Assembly (NCBI GenBank): GCA_036443405.1
Contig: JAZFYD010000040.1
Coordinates: 1-14,825 of the forward strand
DNA length: 14,825 nucleotides
Source of the DNA: JAZFYD01 sp036443405
GTDB lineage: Bacteria; Planctomycetota; PLA2
Direction: 5' to 3'
In this document: one piece after another, positions 1 to 8,625 of the stretch
How positions within the stretch are numbered: the stretch's first letter is position 1
Layout: every line of letters starts with the position of its first letter
The notes under the pieces: generated by a model
The model's input: only the letters and a program-made list of their open reading frames with translations
What the model was told of the DNA's origin: nothing
Databases searched by the model: none
Position numbers and translations under genes: made by a program

Positions 1-1
1 T

Positions 2-1480
2 GGCGTCACCCGCGGCCACGCGGTCCGGGCGGTCGCCCGCGTTGCCCAGAAAGCGCCGCTCAACCACGAGCAACTCAGCGAACTGTTGGCTTGCCTCGAC
101 GATCCCGACTACGGGCACGTCGCCGGACCGGCGATTCAGTTGCTTGAGAAGGTCGAGTTTGCGAACGCGCATGTGCCCGTGATCGTCGGCCACCTGCGAG
201 GTCGCGATCCGGCGCTGCGTCGATTCGCGATCTCGGCGTTGGGTCGCGTCGATACGACCGAGAGCGCATCGGCGTTGCTCGAAGTTCTGCACGGCGAGAA
301 TCCCGACCTGCAGCAACGTGCGAGCGTGGCGCTCTCCAATCTCTCTTCCGCGGTCGCGTCGATCGTCGACTCACTGGTCGAAGCTCCGGACGCTGCGCGT
401 GCGTGGGCGTTGGCGCGGATGCTCCAACCGCAGGCGTTCCGACTGACGAGAGAACAGATCGACCGTTTGGCCCATGCCGCCGGCGCGTACCTTGGGCCGG
501 GTGATCCCCGCGCCGAAGCGCTGGTCGCCGTGTTGAAGGACCGCTACGGAGCGGAGCTCTTGAAAGCGTGTCTGAGCCAGATCGGCGTCACGAAAAAGAA
601 GTTCGGTGCAAGCGAAGTCGCGAACCTTCTCCGGCCGTTGGTCCGCGAGGGCATCGAGTTGAACGTCGAGGCGCGCTACGAGCTCGCGCTCGCGGAAATC
701 ATGCGCGGGACCAAGAACGTGGTTCGCGAGGCGCGCCTTCGAAACTTGGGCCTCCTGGCGCTCGAACCGATGGCGGCGGATCCGAACTTCGGTTTCCTTG
801 CGCGCATCAAGAGCGAAAAGGGCTACCTGCACGCCGAGGACTACTACCTCATTGGGTGCCATTTCGCCGAGCGCGAGGCCGGCGATCGCATTCTCGGCGG
901 CGAGATGTTGCGTTGGCTCGTGCACATGTTCCCGGACGAGAACATCAGCCAGGCGGCGAGTCACAAGCTGCTCATGGAGGGGTTCCCGCCCCCGCTGCGC
1001 GAGGTGAAGCTGGCGAAACGGGCCGCCAGAGCGGGATTGCGCAAGGCCGCCGTGCGAAGGGCCGAGGCGAAAAAGGCGGCTGCAAAGCGTGCCGCGGCCG
1101 AAAAGGTGGCGCGCGCGGCAGCGCAGAAGGTGGCGAAGAAGATCGCGGCCAAGAAAGCGGCGGCCAAGAAGGCTGCGGCCAAGAAGGCCGAAGAGGCGAT
1201 CAAGCGGGCGAAGGCTGCAGCCAAGCAAGCGGCCAAGAAAGTCGCGGCCCCGAAGCCGAAGCCGGTCGCCAAGAAGGCAACGAAGAAGGCGGCTCCGAAG
1301 AAGAAGTCCGCGGCCCCGAAGAAGGCCGCCCAGAAGAAGCCGGCCAAAAAGAAGGTCGCCCAGAAGAAGGCGAAGAAGACCGCAAAGAACCCGGCGAAGA
1401 AAGCCGCCGCGAAAAAAGCCGGCAAGAAGGCCACCAAAAAAGCGCCCAAGAAAGCCGCCAAGAAGAAGGGGCGTCGCTAA
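2..1480 (+). CDS. HEAT-repeat protein with histone H1-like Lys/Ala tail (5' partial)
   Basis: The reading frame is open to the left edge, so the real start lies outside the window; the first internal start candidate is TTG at 86. About 492 residues are visible. The first roughly 330 are alpha-helical repeats of HEAT type, for example the stretch reading ALRRFAISALGRV followed by RASVALSNLSSAV. From the codon at 1001 to the end, about 159 residues are almost only Lys and Ala with some Pro and Arg (AAAKKAAAKKA, KKAAPKKK), like eukaryotic histone H1, bacterial AlgP or Hc1 tails. Such tails bind nucleic acid non-specifically in known families; the HEAT part usually binds protein. A role in nucleoid or RNA binding is inference. 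Location cannot be judged because the N-terminus is missing. It ends TAA, 46 bases before the next gene. Confidence 0.85.
   Translation, partial: GVTRGHAVRAVARVAQKAPLNHEQLSELLACLDDPDYGHVAGPAIQLLEKVEFANAHVPVIVGHLRGRDPALRRFAISALGRVDTTESASALLEVLHGENPDLQQRASVALSNLSSAVASIVDSLVEAPDAARAWALARMLQPQAFRLTREQIDRLAHAAGAYLGPGDPRAEALVAVLKDRYGAELLKACLSQIGVTKKKFGASEVANLLRPLVREGIELNVEARYELALAEIMRGTKNVVREARLRNLGLLALEPMAADPNFGFLARIKSEKGYLHAEDYYLIGCHFAEREAGDRILGGEMLRWLVHMFPDENISQAASHKLLMEGFPPPLREVKLAKRAARAGLRKAAVRRAEAKKAAAKRAAAEKVARAAAQKVAKKIAAKKAAAKKAAAKKAEEAIKRAKAAAKQAAKKVAAPKPKPVAKKATKKAAPKKKSAAPKKAAQKKPAKKKVAQKKAKKTAKNPAKKAAAKKAGKKATKKAPKKAAKKKGRR
1001..1477 (+). repeat. Low-complexity Lys/Ala-coding tract
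   Basis: The DNA encoding the basic tail is a degenerate repeat of units such as gcggccaagaag. It leaves most other frames open, so long spurious ORFs appear here on both strands. Tract length is likely to vary between strains by slippage or recombination, as known for similar tails (inference). Confidence 0.7.
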
Positions 1481-1497
1481 CAGGCACCGTTTTTCTC

Positions 1498-1520
1498 GCA
1501 CGCGCAATGCGTGCTAGGCT
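1498..1520 (+). promoter_or_regulatory. Inverted repeat abutting a leaderless-type -10 (TAGGCT)
   Basis: A perfect inverted repeat (GCACGC, loop GCAAT, GCGTGC; 1498-1514) is followed directly by TAGGCT (1515-1520), preceded by TGC as in an extended -10. Exactly six bases separate the hexamer from the ATG at 1527, so transcription would begin at or next to the A of ATG. The inverted repeat fills the spacer and could be an operator. No convincing -35 was seen, and no Shine-Dalgarno sequence is present. Confidence 0.5.
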
Positions 1521-1526
1521 CGCGCC

Positions 1527-2708
1527 ATGCGCCGAGCGACTTGGACCACCGGACTGACCGTTTTCCTTCTGACCGCGGTTTCCATCTTCGTGAAGGTGAC
1601 CTACGGCCAGGGCGGGCCGGAGCAGCCGCCGTTGCGTTTGGACGCGCTGGTTCCGGAGTTGCGCGCGCGCATTCAGTTGGCCCAGGGACTCCCGGTTCTG
1701 CACCTCAGCGGATCGCCGCGCGAAATGGGACGGCAGCACGGGGCCATCCTCGGAGATCGGATCCGCCACCTGTTGCGCGTCTACATCCGCGGTTTCGCGT
1801 TCACCGTCGTGAGTGAGAAGAACTGCCGCGAGTGGGCGCGTGTGGCCGAGTCGCACATCGCCGAGCACCATCTCGAGGAGATCCGCGGCCTCGCGGAAGG
1901 CGCGGACATCTCGTACGACGATGCCCTCCTGATCAACACGGTCGTGGATCTCCTGCAATCGGTGTTTTGTTCGACGGTGACCGCGTCGGGCGACGCGGCA
2001 AAAAATGGCGAACCGATCTTCGGGCGCAACCTCGACTTCCCCGGCCGCGGCATGTTGCACAAGGCGACGGTCGTACTCGTGTGGCACCGAGAGGGCGCGC
2101 CCGATCTGGTTTCGGTGACCTGGCCCGGCCTCATCGGCGTGCTTAGCGGCATGAATGATCGCGGGGTGGTCGGCGCGACGATGATGATCCACCAGTTCTT
2201 GGACGAACCGACGCCGGGCACGCCCTACATGCTGCTCTACCGCCAAGCGCTCGAGCAGGCGGGTTCGATCGCGGACGTCACCCGCGCGATTGAATCGGGT
2301 GCGCGGACCTGCCCGAACAACTTCATGACGATGGACGCGACGGGCGCCTCGGCGGTGATCGAGTGGGATACCGACAAGATCGCGGTGCGGCAGCCCGAAA
2401 ACGGCTGCCTTTGCAGCACCAACTACTTTCGGAGCGACGTTCTGAAGGATGTGGGCACGCCGCTGGGATTGAACCGTTATGACGACCTGTCGGAGTTCCT
2501 GACGCGGAGTCACGGCCGGATCGGCGTCGACGAGATCAAAGCCGTGCTGCGCAAGGTCGCGCGGCCCTGGTACGTCAACGTGCAATCGATGGTGTTTCTC
2601 CCGCGGCAAAAAACGGTGCACGTTGCCGTCGCGCAGCGCCTCCCGGCCGCGAGCCAGCCTTATGTCGAGCTGGACGCGGCGACCCTCTTCGGCTTCGAGA
2701 CCCCATGA
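1527..2708 (+). CDS. C45-family Ntn-hydrolase / acyltransferase-like protein
   Basis: A 393-residue protein related to the acyl-CoA:6-aminopenicillanate acyltransferase / C45 peptidase family (N-terminal nucleophile fold). A hydrophobic segment at residues 8-22 is a signal peptide or anchor, so export is likely. After a helical region (EEIRGLAEGADISYDDAL, residues 118-134, typical of the family) comes Cys148 in VFCST. It is the expected nucleophile exposed by autocleavage, followed by the family-typical GRNLDF at 166-171. A second conserved block, SGMNDRGVVGATM, is at 207-219. Family members cleave or transfer acyl groups on amide bonds; the substrate here is unknown. The start is placed by the TAGGCT box six bases upstream. 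The TGA stop overlaps the ATG of the next gene (ATGA), so the two are probably co-translated. Confidence 0.85.
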   Translation: MRRATWTTGLTVFLLTAVSIFVKVTYGQGGPEQPPLRLDALVPELRARIQLAQGLPVLHLSGSPREMGRQHGAILGDRIRHLLRVYIRGFAFTVVSEKNCREWARVAESHIAEHHLEEIRGLAEGADISYDDALLINTVVDLLQSVFCSTVTASGDAAKNGEPIFGRNLDFPGRGMLHKATVVLVWHREGAPDLVSVTWPGLIGVLSGMNDRGVVGATMMIHQFLDEPTPGTPYMLLYRQALEQAGSIADVTRAIESGARTCPNNFMTMDATGASAVIEWDTDKIAVRQPENGCLCSTNYFRSDVLKDVGTPLGLNRYDDLSEFLTRSHGRIGVDEIKAVLRKVARPWYVNVQSMVFLPRQKTVHVAVAQRLPAASQPYVELDAATLFGFETP

Positions 2709-3697
2709 TGGCGCAGCGAATTCTGGCACAACGCCTGACGGCGTTGGAGCGGTTTGAGTCGAGATTCGCAAGGCTCTGTTGCGTGGCATTGCTCGCGGCC
2801 ATCGCCGCGCCGTCGGCGGATGCCGACGAGGCGCTCGAGGGTCTCGACAAACGCTGGAAGAAGCTGACCGGCGACGAGAAGATCGAGGAACTAGGTGCGC
2901 TCGACAACGTCCGCAGCCCCGATCTCATTGCGTACTGCAAACGTTGGCTCGCCGATCCCAATGTGCGCGTGCGGACCGCGCTCGTACAGGTCCTCGCGCA
3001 CACCGCGATCGACAACGAGCTGCGCGAGCGCGCGGAGAAGGTGCTCGCGCTCTATCTCGACAAACACCTCGACTGGCGCGCCGACGAGGAGAAACGCGAG
3101 TTCAATCGCGTCTGCAAGAAGTACGGTCGCAGCATCCCGCCGGACAGCGAGATGCAAGCGGGACCGAATTGGCAGGACCCATGGGACGAGGACAAGCGCA
3201 CGCTGCCGGGCATGATCCTGGCGGAACGCAAGCACATGATGGGGGTGCTCGCGTCGATCGAGGAGGCGCGCTGCCGTTCGTTGCGCCAGCAACTGCAGCG
3301 CTTGTTTCGCGAGCATCATGACCCCGAGGTACTCGTGCGCGTCGTGAAGTTGTTCGGTGCGTGGAAGGAGTACCGGTTGCTCCCCGACATGGCCGATCTC
3401 GCGCGCATCCAGGCCGAGGGTCGGATGGTCGGCGGCACCGATGCCGGCAACAAGGACTACGAGACCCAGCGCCTCAAGTGGGACGTGCACAAGGACCGCC
3501 TCTGGTGGTCGCGGCCGCAGTACGTGACCCGTGTTTCGTATCCGATCGCGGAGGCCGCTTCGAAAACCACCGGCGCCGAGATCCGCTTCGCCCGCGACCT
3601 TGACGCGTGGATCCTCGCGAACGAATCGTTGCTCCGCAAGAAGGGCGTCCCGATCACCTCGGCGTTTCGTAGACGTGCGGCAACGACGCAGAAATGA
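2705..3697 (+). CDS. Secreted HEAT-like protein of unknown function
   Basis: A 330-residue protein whose ATG overlaps the stop of the C45-family gene (ATGA), implying coupling. A hydrophobic segment (CCVALLAAIAA, residues 25-35) followed by PSADADE looks like a Sec signal peptide with cleavage near residue 40. The mature part is helical and HEAT-like (residues 57-118, PDLIAYCKRWLADPNVRVRT; again around 200-235), and I recognise no catalytic motif. The N-terminal 25 residues before the signal are unusually long and include AQRLTALE, encoded by a hairpin repeat that also occurs near 10276, so the true start may be lower. TTG 2744 would give a shorter, arginine-containing n-region, and GTG 2783 is another option. 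The last 44 bp overlap the convergent minus-strand gene. Confidence 0.75.
   Translation: MMAQRILAQRLTALERFESRFARLCCVALLAAIAAPSADADEALEGLDKRWKKLTGDEKIEELGALDNVRSPDLIAYCKRWLADPNVRVRTALVQVLAHTAIDNELRERAEKVLALYLDKHLDWRADEEKREFNRVCKKYGRSIPPDSEMQAGPNWQDPWDEDKRTLPGMILAERKHMMGVLASIEEARCRSLRQQLQRLFREHHDPEVLVRVVKLFGAWKEYRLLPDMADLARIQAEGRMVGGTDAGNKDYETQRLKWDVHKDRLWWSRPQYVTRVSYPIAEAASKTTGAEIRFARDLDAWILANESLLRKKGVPITSAFRRRAATTQK
2729..2746. repeat. Hairpin repeat, copy 1 (REP-like)
   Basis: A perfect 7-bp stem CAACGCC / GGCGTTG with loop TGAC, followed by GAGC. It matches copy 2 (10276-10293) over 21 bases except for one C/G pair swapped to G/C in the stem. Here it lies inside the 5' end of the frame starting at 2705, just after the stop of the upstream gene. 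It could act as a transcript hairpin between the two genes or be a dispersed palindromic element. Confidence 0.65.
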
Positions 3698-5591
3698 CGC
3701 CGTCCTTGTCGGCGCGCCAAACGCCGATTGGGACGGACTCGTGCAACACCGCCCGCAGCGCGCGCTCGACGATCTGCGCCGCGCTCGGCCCTTCGCGGGT
3801 GTAGTCCACGATCAGGACCGCGCTCGGATCCAGTCGGCCCAATCCGGCGAGCGCGGCTTTCAGTTCGGAAACGCGTTTGCGTAATAGCTTCTCTTTGTCC
3901 TCGCTCGACCCACGCGGGTCGTCCAGGGGGGAGCCGAGCGCAAACAGCCACGCCGGTTTTTGATAGGTCGTGCTAGATGCGCCGGATTGGTACAGCGCTG
4001 CCGGAATCGCGGCGATCTCGAGCGCAGCTGCCTCCGCGAGATCGGCCTGCCGCAGTGCGCGCGGGGCGGAATCGAGCGAGAAAATGACGGATTCTGAAAA
4101 CCGACCGGTCAGTTTTTGAAGATGCACCCGAGCGGTCTCCGGCTCGGCGCCCGGCGACTCCCTGACCGAGGCGGCGTCCAGCGCCGCGGACCGGTCGAGA
4201 AAGAGGAATTTGCGCGTGGTCCGGTCCCACTCGGTTCCCGCGAGGGCGCGCGCATCCATCTCGGCCTCGATTTTCAAGAGCCGCCCGATCTTCACTCGGG
4301 TACCCGCGAGTCGGCTGAGCGCATTCCGGAGCGCCGCGCGCCCGACGGGAGCGTCGGGCAGATCCGCGGCGACGTCCGCAACGACCAGCGCGGGCGGCGA
4401 GCGGGGCGCATCCGCGGGTTCCACAATAAACGTCATGAGTTCCATCCAAGTCAGCTTCTCAGCGGCATGAAGGATGGGCGCATTGGATTCCGCATGGAAG
4501 CACTCCTCCACCACATCGCCGCCGACACGCGCAATGACTGCCGGCGCGAGTAGGTAACCGATGCGTCCAAGGCCGTAGAACTCGGCGGGCCGCAGCGTGA
4601 GCAGCCGCGCCGGCGAAAAGCGGTCCGTCGGGATGCCTGCCCGCTTGAGGAATGCGACCGCGCGGCGCAGACTGCCGAACATCGCGCGCAATCGTTCGCG
4701 CGGAACACGAAGACCGACATCTCCGGGTTGGCAATGTCGGAGGTATTCGGCAACGCCTTCGGAGACCACCCGCCGATCGTTCCGCCATCCCATGCTGCGA
4801 CGCCAGAGTGCGTGAATCAACTCGTGCTTCGCGGTTTCCGTGCGGTACCTCGCACGACTGTCGTAGTTGACGAAGGCGAGGTCGTCGGCGTGCACGTAGA
4901 CGCCGGATGCCGAGCGAGTTTTCCGAGGAAAGATCCGACGGCCCAGCTCTTTGGCCACAAGCACGTCGAATCCGCGTTTCGTGTCTCCGCGCACCGTCTC
5001 GACGATGTGGCGAAAACTGCGCACGATCGCCGTTCGTTCGGCGGACGGGATGCTCGCCGTTGGGCGGCTCCAGAATCGGACCAGGAGGTCGCGCCCCAAC
5101 GGATCCTTCGACTCGCCGGCAAGCTCGAACGAGTGAAGGTCACGCCGCGGCGTGGTCAGTCGCCCGACCAGATCGTGCAGCCCGCGGGCTGTTTCCGGTA
5201 GCGATGCGCGGAAGTCCTCCGCCGTCATTCTCAGGCCGTCCGACCTGAGGATCGCGCCGGCGAGTTGTTCCAGCCCAACTGCAGCGTCATAGTGGTTTTC
5301 GCAATCGATCAATGGCCGGATGGACTCGAAGTAGAGCCCGGCTTCGAGCCGCCTCACGAAACGCGTCGTGCCCTCGAGCCTGGGAGGCGGCGGGATCCTG
5401 ACATGCAGACGCCGGCGTGCGGTCGTCGTCCGAGCCTTCGCGTGAGAGCCCGCACTGGCGATGCCCGCGGTGTCGAGTTCAAGTGAACTCTGATCCGAGC
5501 GTGTGGCGATGAACAGCAAGAACGCCGCGCTGATCAACAGATAACACGCAAGTTTCGCGCGTTGATCGCCCTTGCCACGTCGTTCTACCAC
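3654..5591 (-). CDS. Membrane-anchored peptidase MA-like (gluzincin) protein
   Basis: A 645-residue protein with one N-terminal transmembrane segment (about residues 14-30, after a basic MVERRGKGDQRAK) and the rest probably outside the cytoplasm. HELIH at 256-260 matches the HExxH zinc motif. EGVAEY at 278-283, 17 residues after the second His, matches the third-ligand motif of peptidase MA-like / M1-like gluzincins. The C-terminal part (about 460-640) has an alternating hydrophobic-strand pattern (KFLFLDRSAALD 461-472, SVIFSLDSA 501-509, AVLIVDY 591-597) like a von Willebrand A fold. It lacks a full DxSxS metal site (DRSAA instead), so this assignment is tentative. The GTG start is chosen because TAGAAT lies exactly six bases upstream; no Shine-Dalgarno was seen. 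It is divergent from the P5C dehydrogenase gene and overlaps the convergent gene's 3' end. The substrate is unknown. Confidence 0.72.
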   Translation of the reverse strand: MVERRGKGDQRAKLACYLLISAAFLLFIATRSDQSSLELDTAGIASAGSHAKARTTTARRRLHVRIPPPPRLEGTTRFVRRLEAGLYFESIRPLIDCENHYDAAVGLEQLAGAILRSDGLRMTAEDFRASLPETARGLHDLVGRLTTPRRDLHSFELAGESKDPLGRDLLVRFWSRPTASIPSAERTAIVRSFRHIVETVRGDTKRGFDVLVAKELGRRIFPRKTRSASGVYVHADDLAFVNYDSRARYRTETAKHELIHALWRRSMGWRNDRRVVSEGVAEYLRHCQPGDVGLRVPRERLRAMFGSLRRAVAFLKRAGIPTDRFSPARLLTLRPAEFYGLGRIGYLLAPAVIARVGGDVVEECFHAESNAPILHAAEKLTWMELMTFIVEPADAPRSPPALVVADVAADLPDAPVGRAALRNALSRLAGTRVKIGRLLKIEAEMDARALAGTEWDRTTRKFLFLDRSAALDAASVRESPGAEPETARVHLQKLTGRFSESVIFSLDSAPRALRQADLAEAAALEIAAIPAALYQSGASSTTYQKPAWLFALGSPLDDPRGSSEDKEKLLRKRVSELKAALAGLGRLDPSAVLIVDYTREGPSAAQIVERALRAVLHESVPIGVWRADKDGVISASLPHVYETPR

Positions 5592-5597
5592 GTCTCG

Positions 5598-5603
5598 ATT
5601 CTA
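5598..5603 (-). promoter_or_regulatory. Leaderless-type -10 box TAGAAT
   Basis: On the minus strand TAGAAT is followed by six bases (CGAGAC) and the GTG start at 5591. This is the same geometry as at 1515, 8614, 9015 and 12978. No clear -35 was seen. Confidence 0.5.
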
Positions 5604-5646
5604 CGGCGGTTTGTCGCGGGATCTGGCCGGGTCTGGATTCGCCGTG

Positions 5647-5652
5647 TAACTT
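5647..5652 (+). promoter_or_regulatory. Candidate -10 TAACTT for P5C dehydrogenase
   Basis: TAACTT ends ten bases before the ATG at 5663, so the 5' leader would be only about four bases. No Shine-Dalgarno sequence is seen. It is divergent from the promoter of the minus-strand gene about 45 bp away, so the two may share regulation. Confidence 0.4.
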
Positions 5653-5662
5653 TGCCGGAATC

Positions 5663-7213
<1,551 letters not shown>

Positions 7214-7245
7214 CCGCAGCGCGAATCGCGCGACGTACTCAAAAC

Positions 7246-7283
7246 AAACGGGGCCGGCACGGATGTGCTCGACCCCGTTTTTC
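7246..7283. terminator. Bidirectional intrinsic terminator
   Basis: A perfect 8-bp stem AAACGGGG (7246-7253) / CCCCGTTT (7273-7280), with an inner GCAC/GTGC stem in the loop, is followed by a T tract. On the minus strand the 3' side is TTTGTTTTG, so it can end both the P5C dehydrogenase (+) and the BI-1 family (-) transcripts, which converge here. Confidence 0.85.
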
Positions 7284-7312
7284 GTGTCGTGTGTTTGGGT
7301 GCGAGTAAGTGC

Positions 7313-8002
7313 CTAGTCCCGCGAGCTCGCAAGAATGAGCGCGATCCGGATGAACAGGTTGACGAACGCCCCCAAGAGTTGGACGGATGCGGCGACGTGG
7401 GCGTTGGTCGGATAGTGCCGGAGAATATTCGACGTGTAGTAAAGGATGAACCCGCAAAACAGCACCACCACCCCGATGTTGAACCAGAAGTAGGTCGTGG
7501 ATCCGAAGCCCCAGAAGAACCCGATCAACGACATTCCGATAGCCGCGAACAGGGCCATGCGGAGAGCGCCGCCCCAGGCGGAGAAGTCCTTCTTGGTGAC
7601 GAACACGTAGGCGGTCAATCCTCCGAAGACGCAACTCGTCAAGATGAACGCCTGGAGCAGGACTTCCGTCGGCAGAAACGCCGCGAGGGGGGCGACGAGG
7701 ACGCCATAGAAAGCCGTGACGAGCGCCGCCCCTGCGTATTGGGACGCCTTCGATGCACCCGGCGCGATCAGGCGCGGGACGACCAAGAAGAGCCCGAGCA
7801 AGCCGACGAGGGCGAGTGCGCCGAGATTTCGCATGAGCACTTCGCTCTTCATGGCCATCGAAGCCACGATGCCCACGCCGCATAGCTCGATGAGCAGATG
7901 GCTGTAGGTACGGCGGATGAAATCGAGCCGCTCGTTGACCGCGACATCGATAGCGAAGCCCTGGTCGCGGGGCCAAGCGACCGTCTCGGCGAACTTTCTC
8001 AT
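7313..8002 (-). CDS. Bax inhibitor-1 / YccA-like (TMBIM) family membrane protein
   Basis: A 229-residue integral membrane protein with about seven hydrophobic segments (roughly 38-51, 57-78, 90-108, 115-135, 146-164, 169-187, 205-225). Family signatures are the N-terminal FIRRTYSHLL (28-37) and the late ILYYTSNIL (186-194) and AFVNLFIRI (212-220). Characterised relatives such as BsYetJ are pH-sensitive calcium leak channels and YccA modulates FtsH; the role here is unknown. By recalled alignment, the two aspartates of the YetJ di-aspartyl sensor (LYD and YLDFINLF) correspond here to Tyr189 and Ala212, so this sensor seems to be absent. The start is ATG 8002, supported by AGGGAGAG six bases upstream. 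It stands alone and converges on the dehydrogenase gene. Confidence 0.88.
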   Translation of the reverse strand: MRKFAETVAWPRDQGFAIDVAVNERLDFIRRTYSHLLIELCGVGIVASMAMKSEVLMRNLGALALVGLLGLFLVVPRLIAPGASKASQYAGAALVTAFYGVLVAPLAAFLPTEVLLQAFILTSCVFGGLTAYVFVTKKDFSAWGGALRMALFAAIGMSLIGFFWGFGSTTYFWFNIGVVVLFCGFILYYTSNILRHYPTNAHVAASVQLLGAFVNLFIRIALILASSRD

Positions 8003-8008
8003 GCAAAT

Positions 8009-8016
8009 CTCTCCCT
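8009..8016 (-). promoter_or_regulatory. Strong ribosome binding site AGGGAGAG
   Basis: On the minus strand AGGGAGAG lies six bases before the ATG at 8002 and fixes that start. It contrasts with the neighbouring genes that have no Shine-Dalgarno sequence, so this mRNA must have a leader. Confidence 0.7.
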
Positions 8017-8201
8017 AACTCTTTGCGAAGCGGGGCCAGTGGCCGTAGTGGCGAAAGCCCGATCCAGCGTCAATCCGAGGAGCAACACCGGCTCAACACC
8101 CAGCATATCCCAGCGCTCCAAGAGGCGGGGGATCTCCCGAGTTTCTATCTCATCGTCGAACGGACGAAGGCGCGGTGGATCGGACGCCGCACAAACGAAA
8201 G

Positions 8202-8231
8202 CTGACCGCGGGAGCGCGCCCCGGGTAGGCT
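8202..8231 (+). promoter_or_regulatory. Candidate promoter for the STAS gene pair
   Basis: CTGACC (8202-8207), an 18-base spacer and TAGGCT (8226-8231) match the -35 and -10 patterns moderately. The transcript would have a leader of about 40 bases, in which GAGAG near 8265 can serve as ribosome binding site. In the rest of the 8003-8276 stretch I see no gene; it must also hold the promoter for the minus-strand membrane protein. Confidence 0.4.
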
Positions 8232-8276
8232 TGGCCCAACGAAAACGGCGAGTAACAGCGTGATGAGAGCGACCCC

Positions 8277-8582
8277 ATGAAAGCGATCAGTTGGCAGGAT
8301 GAGGACGCGACACGTTGGATCCAGCTCGACGGCGAACTCGACTACCACGTCGTACGCGGCATCCAGGACGAATTCCTCGGCGCGGTTCGCGAGGCGCCCG
8401 GGGATGTCGGCGTGCTCCTCGACGGGGTTGGATTTGTCTGCTCCGCGGCGCTCGGCCTCTTCATCCAGGCGCGCAAAATCGTTGTCGCGCGGGGCGGCGT
8501 CGTGAGGCTCAAGGGCCTCAGCGACAGCGTGCGCAGGGTTCTTCACGACACAAACTTGCTGCCGCACTTCGAAATCGATTGA
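8277..8582 (+). CDS. STAS-domain protein (anti-sigma factor antagonist-like), copy 1
   Basis: A 101-residue single-domain STAS protein, the fold of SpoIIAA, RsbV and BldG, which act in partner-switching with anti-sigma kinases in the cytoplasm. The order of elements fits: strand and GELDY turn (19-23), GVLLDGVGFVCSAALGLFIQA (45-65), and a C-terminal GLSDSVRRVLHDTNL helix. The motif that is normally D-S-S/T-G reads C55-S56-A57-A58. Position A57 aligns with the phosphoacceptor Ser58 of SpoIIAA, so phosphorylation-controlled switching is unlikely in the classical form. A paralogue starts 43 bases after its stop; both share RWI-DGELDY. No kinase or phosphatase partner is in the window. Possibly a general antagonist or a structural STAS subunit. 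Confidence 0.8.
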   Translation: MKAISWQDEDATRWIQLDGELDYHVVRGIQDEFLGAVREAPGDVGVLLDGVGFVCSAALGLFIQARKIVVARGGVVRLKGLSDSVRRVLHDTNLLPHFEID

Positions 8583-8613
8583 GACGAAACTGCGCGCCGT
8601 CGCACAGACAGCG

Positions 8614-8619
8614 TAGTCT
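8614..8619 (+). promoter_or_regulatory. Leaderless-type -10 box TAGTCT
   Basis: TAGTCT is followed by six bases (CTGTCC) and the GTG at 8626. It lies in the short gap between the two STAS genes, so the second gene may have its own transcript as well as read-through from the first. Confidence 0.5.
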
Positions 8620-8625
8620 CTGTCC

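Noticed and set aside
371..1557. Long ORFs in other frames on both strands across the basic-tail gene
   Set aside because: They arise because the Lys/Ala repeat tract leaves most frames open; their products are low-complexity (Arg-, Leu- or Phe-rich) with no family resemblance.
1200..2789. 529-codon minus-strand ORF opposite the C45-family gene
   Set aside because: The plus frame has clear Ntn-hydrolase motifs; the antisense frame is open because of strong G/C third-position bias.
7239..8006. ORFs in other frames over the BI-1 family gene
   Set aside because: The chosen frame has seven membrane segments, family motifs and a strong Shine-Dalgarno; the others cross the terminator or are very polar.
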